In this document: positions 33,357-43,339 of the stretch, piece after piece
Position numbering within the stretch: position 1 is the stretch's first letter
Layout: each line of letters opens with the position of its first letter
Origin: Tubulanus polymorphus
Taxonomy: Eukaryota > Nemertea > Palaeonemertea > Tubulaniformes > Tubulanidae
DNA: 64,000 bases
Assembly (NCBI RefSeq): GCF_964204645.1
Contig: NC_134031.1
Span: 9,402,501 to 9,466,500 of the forward strand
Reading direction: 5' to 3'
Program-made: the position numbers and the translations under genes
The notes under the pieces: model-generated
What the model saw: only the letters and a program-made list of their open reading frames with translations
Database searches by the model: none
Told to the model about the DNA's origin: nothing

Positions 33357-33481
33357 CTATTAATCGTGGAATGAACTGGTCACCACGGTCTTCAATTCCT
33401 TTGCCGATTCTTGCAGCTGGTGGGAATATATTTAAACCACAGGTTGCAAGTGGACGTTTCAAATTAAGCGTCTCAGATGCT
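33357..33481 (+). other. Unassigned exon-like segment
   Basis: 125 bp flanked by CTTTTCAG and GTAAGT, with 41 open codons in one frame (INRGMNWSPRSSIPLPIL..., ...GRFKLSVSDA). It does not fit MED24: exons 5 and 6 join in phase 0 without it, and including it would hit TGA after five codons. It could be a poison cassette exon of MED24, an exon of a gene nested in intron 5, or chance. Confidence 0.35.
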
Positions 33482-34490
33482 GTAAGTACTTGACATTTTG
33501 TGTAATTGTTTTTTTCTAATATCATGTTTAGAATATTTGGATTAGTAATCAGTCGTGCTAGTGTACATGCAGAATTGGATTCATTGTTATTATGGGATGA
33601 TAATTCACGGGCATCAAGAGTCCTACAATATACCCTTGATATGAAGCTTTTAAAAGTTTATCAGAGACTTGTTTTGGAGTAAACGGAACAGCCCTTAAAC
33701 AACCAATTCCACATGGCTTAACGGTCGGTGTCTATGCTCTGCGAGACAGTAGTAATAGATGTTTCACGACGAACGCACAATTTAAATTGGTCTCCTAAGA
33801 TATCTATTATACTTTCTTTCACTCCTCTATTATATTATATAACTGAGTAATTCTTACATAAGATTGCTTAATTACAGGTGGAAAGAGGTCAGATGGCATG
33901 AAAATCGACTGTGGCTGACTAATTTACGCCCGCAGATAAAGCGTTGAGGTTTTTAAATGATGTCGCCAAAATGATTGTATCATCAGGGGTTTACAAATTA
34001 TCGAAAGATAAATGAAAACTCCACCTTGTTGATCGTCAGTTGATTTTGCCGTAATTAATTTGTCTGGATAAATCGACACATAATTCATTTCAAAATCTGT
34101 GTTCAGTAGAATTTCTTTCAATGAAATAAGAATCTAAACATTAAACGCATAAAAGTTATGGCTAATACACTATCACAGGTGAACAATACAATCATCATTC
34201 ATGTATTCATAGATCAATTCCATCTTCATCAACAGGTTTCGGTTTAGGTTCGGAGTTCTGTGTCGATTTCAAAAATCTATTGATACATTGATTTATGACA
34301 TGAATGGGAAACACATTTCTGAATCTCTAGATCTGTTCTTATTTGAGGTGCGAAGCTTCTTTAGGGGGGTTTAGGGGGCCTCCCCAAGATAATTTTGAAA
34401 ATAGAAATGCATGTTTGGCCAAATTTCAGTAAATATTTCGTATAAAAATGTCACTGAAAAAATGTCTGGCAATGGAGACTGGCAAATTAT
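33482..34490. other. Intron sequence, nothing assigned
   Basis: A 90-bp frame at about 33585-33680 (DDNSRASRVLQYTLDMK) has no recognised family. Nothing else stands out. Confidence 0.35.
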
Positions 34491-35550
34491 TTTGACGCCT
34501 TATAAAACGTTACCATTATGAAACCTAAACAATGTTAACCTTTTAGCGTCATTTTACAAACGACAACCGTTAATCGATGTGCAAAACGTCACAGGTCTAT
34601 GTGTACACATACAAGCTATTTGGCAAAATATTATTGAAAAAGATGTAGTATGGCTTCCTGTGATTATATACTGAGCTCTTTTTGAACGTCCAAATGTTAT
34701 ATTGCATTGGATATCATTAGAAGACATTTTGTAATAGTAAAGGATGTATGATTATATCAGAAGCAGCAGGCATAACTAGATATGTTATATAAATCGGATT
34801 ATTCGGTCAAAATGGCGGATGTATACACGATTTGGAAGTCTGATGTAAAAGTAAGACCCTGACATGGGGATGCTGGTGGAATGACGAAGCTATCTACGAT
34901 CTCTGTAGGGTCGGTGTGAATTTCATCGGCGGCTACAAGCGGTCAATATAAAAATGTGTAAACATATGATTTCAATATTCAAATGTTTTAGAAAATATGT
35001 TCGATATTAGGGGTATGCAGGTTTCATGAGATTAGCAATTTATAATAGCTAATCTCATGATGGCATGTGTATTAGGTGACAATTCAATTCAAATCTATAT
35101 TGATCCTTATTACATATAAAATTCCCAAATTCAATAAAGTTACAAATTTTAAAATAAGAAAATACAACATACAAGACACACGTGTAATTCAACCCAGATT
35201 CAAGAGGATATCGAGTTACAGCCAAACCGACGGGACCGGGCCGGCTGGCTGGGCCACACGATATGCTCCAAAGTCATGATGAAGCAGACATCAGAAGAGC
35301 TCTTTCCTCAACTATTGAGGCGATGAAGTTGCAGACCAGCTTACAGGCAAAGTGAATGAAGTCGGTCGCAAGTTATCAAATATTGACAATGTTCAATAAA
35401 AAACTTAACAGTACTATACAGTCGAAGACCTGTATCACCTACCAAATTTGCCAAATCTCATAATTCCCGAAATTTCTTAAAACTTCGATTTCAAATTTGC
35501 AATTCCACATTAGCTTATCCCAACAACTACATTTTTTTGCAGGCGTCAAA
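34491..35550. mobile_element. DNA element with TTTGACGCCT terminal inverted repeats, copy B
   Basis: It begins TTTGACGCCT (34491-34500) and ends AGGCGTCAAA (35541-35550), in reverse orientation to copy A at 9517. TAT lies on both sides, a possible 3-bp target duplication. Differences from copy A include point changes and a ~35-bp length difference. No open frame for a transposase. Confidence 0.8.
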
Positions 35551-35839
35551 TATTTCATCAAAATTGATTTTCTTGTTAATAACAGTGTATATATCTATAT
35601 CATAGTTATCTGTATGTAAGTTAGAAATTTTCTTTGACAAAAAATGGTGAAACTCAAAATTTTGTTTGGAGGGGGGTGCGTTCCCCTGGGTACAGGCCTG
35701 TATAGACTCAAGTTTTGGCATGACAGTTGTTGATGGGTTGCGCATTTGATTAAAAAAGTATTGATTTTCACTTTTCAAAGGTGATGATAAGTCTTGATTC
35801 TAACCAAGGCCTGACAACTATGAACCCTGGATAGGCATA

Positions 35840-36611
35840 CACGTATGATGATCAGGGCCTATCTTCAGAACCAGGGAGGCACCAGATCGGTTACCCTCAC
35901 CGCCCTTACGGCGGAGATTCTCATCTGGTGTCAGGCCCGAGGAATCCACCTTTCCGTGGTTCACCTGGCGAGCAATAGGAACGTTGTTGCCGATGCCCTC
36001 CTGTCATGATGCGGCCATTTCAACGGAATGGTCGCTTCATCCAGAGGTGGCAGTTCAAGTGGGGTCCCTGGTAGGCGATCCATTGATAGATCTGTTCGCC
36101 ACCAGGTTCAACAAGAGGTTCCCGCTATGTGTCCACATTTCTGGACCAGATGGCGTGGAAGATAGACACGTTCTCGTTCCACTGGGACAGGATGCTAGCG
36201 TATGCGTACCCCCGATTCAAGTCTTATCAGCAGTCCTCGACCAGATAGAGCTGGCATCCTCCTGTCTGATAGTTCTGATTGCGCCTTGCTGGCCAGCTTA
36301 GGCATGGTTCAGTCATCTTCTCAACCTCCTGTACGACAATCCTAGGTGCCTGCCGCAATTTCCATTCCTCCTGCCTCAAAGGTTCCGGAGGCACCAGCCT
36401 CTACATATGCTCAATCTCCACGCCTTGCCGTTGTCGAACGACGCCTGGAGAGCGCAGGGTTTTCAGTCAGGGCTTCCTCCTTTATCTCTAAATCCAAGCG
36501 CCCTAGCACAGGCAGGATATATGACTCCAAGTGGAAGCTCTATGGTGGTTGGTGTAGTCAACAGGGGATTTATCCAAGCGCTCCCCCCTTTAGCGGTTCT
36601 TGCCAATTTTT
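35840..36611 (+). pseudogene. DIRS-like retroelement: RNase H and start of tyrosine recombinase
   Basis: Reading frames give the RNase H end typical of DIRS elements (GGTRSVTLTALTAEILIW, then SVVHLASNRNVVADAL) at about 35870-36000. The linker follows (DPLIDLFATRFNKRFPL, VLIAPCWPA) to 36301, then the N-terminal domain of a tyrosine recombinase (GFSVRASSFISKSKRPS) at about 36450-36600. Several frame changes occur. The recombinase is cut at 36611 and resumes at about 38681. Confidence 0.8.
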
Positions 36612-38680
36612 GGCTGGCGTTAGCGAGCCTATGTCACCAGTCTGTTCGATCGATAATCATTCGTATACTTAATACAATACGCTCAAATTTATTTTTAGCA
36701 CACTCAAACGCAATTTCAGTAGCCACTAATTTCACTACTAATGGGCGAATTGAACGGATTAAGCAAAAATATATTTCATAATTTGCTTTTCATTATGGTA
36801 CGCATAGTTGAAAGCCGTGGGTTTCATATTTTTTGAGAAATTAACCAAAAAGTGTCAAAAATTCATTTATCTGTGCACATTTTTTTATGCAGCATCTTTA
36901 ATTGTCTAAATTACACATGTGAAAATTCAATGCTATTTGCGTCGGAAGAACTTTATATCGCCAAGATCCGACGCTTTGTTCGGTAGTTATGGGCGTTCAA
37001 AGACGAAACCCCCTAAATCTCGGTTATATATTTGTGTTGACCCGGTTTGAACTCCATCATGACGTAATAGCATTCCTTGAATATGTAAATGACGTGGATC
37101 AGCAGGTGCTCAACAAAATGGTGGCACAATTGTAGAGGTTCATATTCATCATTATTCATCATAGCGCGAATACTGATACTCAAGGCGTATGATGTAATGA
37201 TTTATTGTGTGCAATGTGTTCAATGATTCATCTAGTTTTGAAATCCTGTGCACAAGGTAACGTTGCATCAAGATATCTGACAATATTCTGGTTTCAAATT
37301 GCGGAAACTTACTTCCGTGTTTGCCACACGGCTGAATAACTGATGATACTGATCAGCTGATAGCATCGAATTTTCATGGGCTTGCATGCTTGCAAGCCCA
37401 TATTGCTATCACACAGATTGATAACTTGCTTGGGGAGTCGATAACTTTCGTTAGAAACTTTCTTGGGCTCTGATATTTACATACATTTAATGCAGTAATA
37501 AAAATTAGGTTCCTTTCTTATATTGGCTGTATCGGTTGTCGTGTTCATTGTTTTATGATTTTCATGCGCGGCATAGTGCTGCCGACAATTCAATTCGTTC
37601 TTTACACAATTAAAATTTCACAATAAAACATTTAGTTTCATGTTTTTGAAAAATTCTTTCAATTTTCTTTACTTTCATTGGGTGCGTGCAATAGCAGCCT
37701 TTTGAAAAATCTCTGTATGAACATTTATATTAATCAGTTTACATATCTTAAACTTAAAACTGCTTTATTTCGTTAGTAACCGGCACTGGCCTCAAATTTG
37801 CATAGACTTGGGAGCTTCTGTCCTAATTCGGCCATATGATAATGAAAAACCTCAGATAAAACCCAGGCTCTCACATTGCTGGGTCACTCATAGTTTTAGT
37901 TGTGTTATATGTCATTCTATGAATGTATTAAAATTATGAATATTAATTTGAGACGAAAATTCCCAAAATCCATTTTTAGGATCAACTGTGTTGATCCTTA
38001 TAGAATGGTCCTGAGAGTAACTTTCTGTTAGCTCTTGGTGGCACAAATTGTAACCGCTGGATATACACAGCTGATATTTTGTCAATAGGTGGCAAATAGA
38101 TGGTGGAATTGATATGGCCGGTTTCGTCCATAAGCTCTAAGCCGTTTGGAAGTACTGGGAGAAAATATGCAAAATTTCAAAAAAAATTTTCCCATTCTAC
38201 TAATTGATGCTTGACCTAGTTTCATGACATCACAGGGAAAGCCCTTTAGAAGGGCATCACTTGGAAATCCTTCTAGAAGGGCTTTCCCAGTGACAACATT
38301 ATAGAGAACTGTTCTACCACATACTTGTGACTCATAGGGAAAACCCATTACCATGTATATCAACTAAGTTGAACATGCTTACTACACTGCACCATGATGA
38401 TTTCATCTTTATCAGCTGTTTATATGTAATTGCAAATCCAAGAACAAATCGATTTTTGTGCTCAAAACTAAAACTACTCAGTTGATCCTACTGGACCCAT
38501 GGTCCTTTAATCAAAGATTTCATCACTGTTATCACTGACCAAAATTAAGTCCTTTTTGATACACGTATATTTTTTCTTTTTAAATTTTGAATGAAATGAA
38601 TTTTTTGCATGTTCGTAGCCTATACAATTTTTTTATTTCACACTAGTTTGGCGAGCCACTGTCCCATTGTTCCTTTATTT
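36612..38680 (+). mobile_element. Hairpin-ended element inserted in the DIRS recombinase, with a nested second element
   Basis: The left end is GGCTGGC-GTTA-GCGAGCC (36612-36629) after CAATTTTT. The right end is GGCGAGCCACTGTCCCATTG-TTCC-TTTATTT. The arm GCGAGCC of the first hairpin recurs just before the last hairpin. The first ~765 bp match 47562-48295. A second perfect palindrome, GGGCTTGCATGCTTGCAAGCCC (37378-37399), begins the next block. Parts of the right half match 49725-50155 and 53930-54320. Coding sequence of the DIRS relic resumes right after, which proves insertion. Confidence 0.65.
37978..38511 (+). mobile_element. Nested hairpin-ended element (GGATCAAC)
   Basis: It starts AGGATCAAC-TGT-GTTGATCCT (37978-37998) after CATTTTT. 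It ends CAGTTGATCCTACTGGACCC-ATGGTCC-TTTAAT. GTTGATCC from the 5' hairpin recurs 5 bp before the 3' hairpin (38493-38505). It interrupts the block shared by 37776-37960 plus 38520-38680 and by 49725-50155. Only 534 bp long, it shows the whole design most clearly. Confidence 0.65.
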
Positions 38681-39350
38681 CCTCATTCTTTTTGAGGTCA
38701 AGAGGCAGCAGGTGGTAACCATTAAGGTTTACCGGTCCGCTATCGGCCATACTTTCGGGGCGGCTTGTATTCAGGACTTGACTATTGATCACCATATTTC
38801 CCAGCTCATTGCTGGATTTACAGTGGCTCGGCCAAAAGTGCCTCGAGAAATCCCTTCATTGGACTTAGGGGTGGTCCTTAGGTTTCTCATGGCTCGTCCG
38901 TATGAACCTCCGCGAATCGAGTCTTTCTAAACTCACTAAGAAAACAGTGTTTCTTTTTCTGGCTATGTCAGCCAGGAGGTCCGAAATTCATGCATTAATG
39001 ACTCGACCTGGTGGTATCGCTTTCGGCCCTGGTCATCGTTTTGTTGTTCTCGGCCCTTACCTTTTACTTTTTGAACACGCTTTATATTAGCCCTTCGCCT
39101 ACACACATTTTTTGGGAGCCTTACCCACCGCCTTGTGCTTGGCTTATCCTTCTAATATGTGCCCCACGAAATGTCTGAAAGAAATATCATAATTTTCCAG
39201 AGTAAAATTTGTATTTCTGAGGTATAATTAAATGGGTCACAGGAGTTTCCCACCCGCCTTCCCCGCTCGGCCCTTTGCGCTGAGTTTCGGAAGAAATTGA
39301 GTCACGTGGCTCAAACGGTACTGGGTATTCCAAAAATGTTTAGCAGTATA
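38681..39350 (+). pseudogene. DIRS-like tyrosine recombinase, catalytic part
   Basis: The frame from 38667 reads EVKRQQVVTIKVYRSAIGHT, then RPKVPREIPSLDLGVVLRFL, and in another frame (from 38902) TVFLFLAMSARRSEIHAL. That last stretch holds the first catalytic Arg region of DIRS recombinases (ASRSSEL-type). The later H-x-x-R and Tyr motifs are not recognised. An AT-rich untranslated stretch follows (to ~39350). Confidence 0.7.
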
Positions 39351-39377
39351 GTTACCAAGCTAAGCTAAGCTTTAATA

Positions 39378-39617
39378 TTGCTAGTACTCCGCACCACGGT
39401 GTATTGATGTAATTAGTGATTAGTTTTTATCTTTATTGAAAGATGACAGCACCTGTCAAATGTAGCGAAATATTAGTAACTAACGATACACTGTGCCGCG
39501 GTGTATACGCACTTTAGTGGTATTCCCGTTATTCAACACACTAGAGTGGAATGTTTCAAAATTTTCAAATCATCTCCAGCACTAAATTAGGGTATTGATT
39601 ACTCAGCACTGAAAGGG
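39378..39617. mobile_element. piggyBac-type MITE, truncated copy
   Basis: Reverse-orientation copy of 32564-32855, ending GCACTGAAAGGG-TTAA (39618-39621). It keeps two of the three GCGGTGT-type palindromes, diverged. The other terminus is missing. Confidence 0.75.
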
Positions 39618-39874
39618 TTAAATGTTATGTCCAATGTGTGCGAGGTGATTTATATCTTAATGAAGTTAATGCATTAAATTCTCCTAACTTCCAAACTATA
39701 GGATATGGGGCGTTCAAATCTTACAAGGCAGTAGTTTATTGACATAGCCATGGAATGGTGCTGAAAAATTTAACCTCCCATCTGTGAAGGAGGGGTCCAT
39801 TGCAAAAAGACCCTAGAATGTTAGAATACTCACAATTTTGTGTTACAGAGTGGATATTCATAGATTAAGACACT

Positions 39875-39987
39875 GTATCCAGTTCCACCCTTGTGAGTTA
39901 AATTTGAGTCAGAGTCAACTCATTGAAAACGAACTAACTTGAACTCAGAGTTAACTCTAACTCACAACTATGGAATTGGGCCCTGTA
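39875..39987. mobile_element. Short palindromic MITE (CAGTTCCACCCTTGTGAG)
   Basis: Arms GTATCCAGTTCCACCCTTG...GAGTTAA and TTAACTC...CAACTATGGAATTGGGCC pair imperfectly. A related copy lies at 59600-59725 (TTTAACACACAACTGTG, AACTCTTGAGTTAA). Confidence 0.55.
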
Positions 39988-40405
39988 GATTACTATCCAT
40001 CATTTCAGCTTTTATTATTATTCTTTATTCAGACTAGATATTTTAATCTTCGTCAAAAGCCCAAATTATCAAACTCATGGGGCGCTTTTTGTGGTCAAAA
40101 TTCTTCAAAATATCAGGGAGTGAAATTATTTCCACATCAGGATTCTCGAGTAATATATATTGGCAGTTTTCATGCGTTAAGAACTACGGCTCAATGAGCA
40201 GTGCATGAGACAGAAAAAACTTTTAATGCGGGATAGGTCACATTGTCGACTGCAGTCTCCAACAGCAGTTTGCAGTTTGAGTCGCCTATGGCAAGTTAAA
40301 GGGTCAATGTGTTAATGTATTCCTACATTCACATATTTATTTTTCTGCATTCACATGTTTATCATTGCTACACTCACATTTTCATTTCTACATGTATTTT
40401 ATTAG

Positions 40406-40519
40406 GGTTTGAATCGTACTGCATTGTATTGTGATATTCTACAAGCTTGTCTATATGGGCTGATAGATGCAGGTGGGGGACAGGAAGAGCTCAAATGGGT
40501 GGCATTTACATTCTTAAAG
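40406..40519 (+). CDS. MED24: MED24 exon 6
   Basis: It follows TTTTATTAG and ends before GTATGG at 40520. It is 114 bp, phase 0 to phase 0. It carries ILQACLYGLIDAGG and then EELKWVAFTFLK, almost identical to the vertebrate EELKWTAFTFLK block and the best-conserved stretch in the window. Spacing from LQ at the end of exon 5 to the conserved cysteine matches the vertebrate protein as I recall it. Confidence 0.96.
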
Positions 40520-40751
40520 GTATGGTACAATTCTAATTTGAATTAGATAGCCTTTTTCAATGAAAGCACTCAAATTGATCAATTCTTGATTTGTAGAAAG
40601 GGAAATACCATATCCCACTTTTAATTAATAGTTTCCCTCAAAAACAAGTATTTTCAATAGCATTCAGTGAGAAATGATTTACATAATTTCCGTGCACTCA
40701 TGTTAATATGACATATGAGTTAGTTCATACACATTTTCTAATTATGTTTAG

Positions 40752-40876
40752 ATTCCTCAGATTATTTCAAAGATGCAAGTTAATTATACATCCAGTAGTG
40801 AAAATGACGTGGAGCAGTCACTTGATATGTTACTTAGATATACTCCATTGCTAGATTTAGCAGATGTTGTGTGCAA
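40752..40876 (+). CDS. MED24: MED24 exon 7
   Basis: The acceptor is TATGTTTAG and the donor is GTATGC at 40877. The exon opens with IPQIISKMQ and closes with LLRYTPLLDLADVVC, aligned to vertebrate IPQVLVKLK and LLKLTPLLDKADQRC. It leaves two bases (AA) that make an asparagine codon with the C of the next exon. Confidence 0.95.
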
Positions 40877-40993
40877 GTATGCATTATTCTCTCCTTGTCG
40901 ATCCACCTGAAAATAATACATCACATTACGTACACATACGTACACATATATATTATATACAAATATCAAAATGTAGATACATGTCATTTGTAG

Positions 40994-41083
40994 CTGTGAT
41001 TGTCTTCAGTTCCTGTTGCAAGAGTTGTGCAATAAGCAGAATTTAATTGGTGAGGCAACAATGGAGCGGCTTGGTTCTAAGAG
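40994..41083 (+). CDS. MED24: MED24 exon 8
   Basis: This short 90-bp exon after CATTTGTAG has its donor GTAATA at 41084. It reads NCDCLQFLLQEL and later GEATMERLGSKR, matching vertebrate NCDCTNFLLQEC and SEASVNNLMAKR. The NCDC motif spans the upstream junction, which supports the phase. Confidence 0.95.
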
Positions 41084-41103
41084 GTAATATCAAGTGTAGA
41101 GAA

Positions 41104-41555
41104 ATTATCCCCATCGCATTGAAAAGGATTGGCTAGCTTATTCATTATGCTTTTGGGTCCTGACGAAGAAAATCCTTGTCAGCTGATTTATTTCTGGGTT
41201 TGTATCACTTTTTCGGGGTTTAAGTTACCTTAATTTTTGGGGGTAGCTGAAGTAATCTTGCACCCAAAAAATTTGGTCAGTTCTGATTTTTTTCTGTAAT
41301 GTACACTAGAGCTGTATTTTCAAAATAATTCTGGTCTTATAGCTTATGGAGTAAGGTTAACCCAATGGGTAATTTTAAGGGGCACCTGTAAAGGCCGTGC
41401 CCGTGAAATTTTTCGGTCAGTTTTGGTGTTTTAACATTCTTTAAGTTTCGGGCTACAGGTGACAGAAATAAACCAGCTGACAAGGATTTTCTCCATCGAG
41501 ACCCAACAGCATACTGAATAAGCTAGCCAAACCTTTTGGATGCGATGGAGGTAAT
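41104..41555. mobile_element. Palindromic MITE with ~90-bp arms
   Basis: The left arm ATTATCCCCATCGCATTG...GGCTAGCTTATTCA...AAATCCTTGTCAGCTG pairs with the right arm CAGCTGACAAGGATTT...TGAATAAGCTAGCC...GATGCGATGGAGGTAAT. It sits between MED24 exons 8 and 9, leaving 21 bp to the donor and about 90 bp to the acceptor. Confidence 0.75.
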
Positions 41556-41644
41556 TAATCCATCGCTAGCTCTCTAACATGAATAATCATTCATTACCTT
41601 CATAGTCAATGGTTCTCTCTGAACATAATGTGATTTTTATTCAG

Positions 41645-41747
41645 AACTTCTGAAAGCCGGAAGCCGAAGTTATCAGAATCTAGTGTTGCCCAACCGAGTC
41701 CTGGTTTGATATTGCGAGCTGAACCTACTGTTATGAGTATCCTGAAG
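41645..41747 (+). CDS. MED24: MED24 exon 9
   Basis: The acceptor is TTTTTATTCAG and the donor is GTATAC at 41748. A Ser/Lys/Pro-rich, probably disordered stretch (RTSESRKPKLSESS) leads into LILRAEPTVMSILK, which matches vertebrate LILRAEPTVTNILK. It leaves in phase 0. An 11.5-kb intron follows. Confidence 0.95.
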
Positions 41748-42059
41748 GTATACCTTTTAAGAACATACCTGTTGATTTTGTCCTCGTAATATAATTATTG
41801 TTGTCCATAATATTTTTTATTGATTTTTTTGTGACTGCTAAATTTTTCTAGCATCCAAGTTTAGATTTAGATACTGACTGTACAAAGAAATCCTTTTATC
41901 ATGATTGTTACTTTATAGTTGAATTTATTGTTGTCTCTTACAGATGGTATGTCATTTAGTAACTAGTGTTGTGCTTCTTCGCTACTATTTTTGGTTTGAT
42001 TATCTGTGTGATATGTTGTTGTTTGTTGAATAATTGCTCTAACCTTTAAATTAATTGTA

Positions 42060-42300
42060 AGCCCACTTTGGACTTAATTTCCAGTGGGCTTTTGCATTCA
42101 CTTTTTGTCAGTCGTCCTTCTGTCCATCTGTAGACAGGATATGGTTGTTTTGTGAAGTTTTGAAGACACTTAAGTGGAGTGTTTCGATATTTGATTTGTA
42201 AATGTAGCTATGCTAGACACATCAGCCGCAAAACTTGCCCAGTCAGAATGAAGATGACCGAGGTGGTCAAATCTGCACTTTTTACACACTTGAAGTTGTG
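42060..42300 (+). repeat. GCCC-family 5' fragment
   Basis: AGCCCACTTTGGACTTAATT-TCCAGTGGGCT start hairpin, then the GTCAGTCGTCC stretch and GAAGTTTTGAAGACACTT. It stops at TTTACACACTTG. Confidence 0.65.
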
Positions 42301-42459
42301 TATACTTTGGCAGACCTGCCAACTATTACAATTTACGTAATCATTACGGGTTGACAGTAGAAATTAGAGTGTTAGAAATGAGATTTTAGTTTGTTTACAT
42401 TATGTTTTATGAAATATTCTAGCCTTGTTTCAATAATCATTAAAAATAGACAAACAAAA

Positions 42460-43016
42460 CTGACATTTTCTGACGCTAACTAGTATGACCGCCGCGGCAC
42501 GGCCTTATGTACCGGACCAATTCAATTCAATTGAAAAAACGCGTACCGTTACAATAAATGAATAAACCTTGTTGAATTTTCGTAGTTTTGATATCCGCGA
42601 TCAAAAAAAATATTATTATTAAGTACATTTTTATCTTGTGAATGGTCGAACCCAAGTTATTCACAGTAATCTGTGATTTGGATATTCTCAGCGCCTTCCT
42701 TCTTTATTTATTTATGAAATGACGTCACAAACTTTCAGATTTGCACCAATACGCCCCAAGATTGATGATTGCTATTTCCAACAGTTTTATCTGAAAGTAA
42801 TTTTAAGTCTAAAATAGGATGCACAGTATATCCATAGAATCTACACGGAGAAAGAGACTATTATATTACTATCAGAGTTTAACATTTCATTTAAAAGCTG
42901 TCAGTAGTCGAATCTGATAGATGATTTTTATGTGATGAAACTCAGTGGAAGATATGTTAAAATAATAATCAGCGGGAATACAATAGGGTTTCTGCGAAGG
43001 CAGCAGAAACCCCAAT
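42460..43016 (+). mobile_element. GGGTTTCTGC-family element, 5'-truncated
   Basis: The body ACATTTTCTGACGCTAACTA...AACGCGTACCG matches 13822-14360. It ends with the 3' hairpin AATAGGGTTTCTGC-GAAGGCA-GCAGAAACCCC (42983-43013). Confidence 0.7.
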
Positions 43017-43182
43017 TAATGGTTTGCCAATAATGTATAAATTTGTGGTGGGTATTCTTTGGGAAGGGATCTTTAACAGATCAGGTTATTTGATTAGTCA
43101 CTTTATGGTCTGATATGGTTTTTATCAGCTGGTCTGATAGCTTGTGATAAGGTAAACTGTACAGAGGATCATGAATTAATTA

Positions 43183-43303
43183 CAGGGATGAGAATTCCTC
43201 GCGTATCCAGTGTTGATTGTTGATAGTGCGACCGAGTGTTGATTCACGTGTGCAATTCAACAACAAAAACCGCGGATTTTATAGGTCGGTGTTCTCATCT
43301 CTG
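43183..43303. mobile_element. hAT-like MITE with 6-bp target duplication
   Basis: It begins CAGGGATGAGAATTCC and ends GTGTTCTCATCTCTG. TAATTA flanks both sides (43177-43182, 43304-43309). It is related by both ends to the 737-bp element at 45892. Confidence 0.75.
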
Positions 43304-43339
43304 TAATTAACCAACTATGTAGCCAGATCATAAAAGCCT

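Noticed and set aside
33357-33481. Replication protein A (RPA70) N-terminal exon
   Set aside because: GRFKLSVSDA loosely recalls the R-RLLLSDG strand of that family, but the rest does not align.
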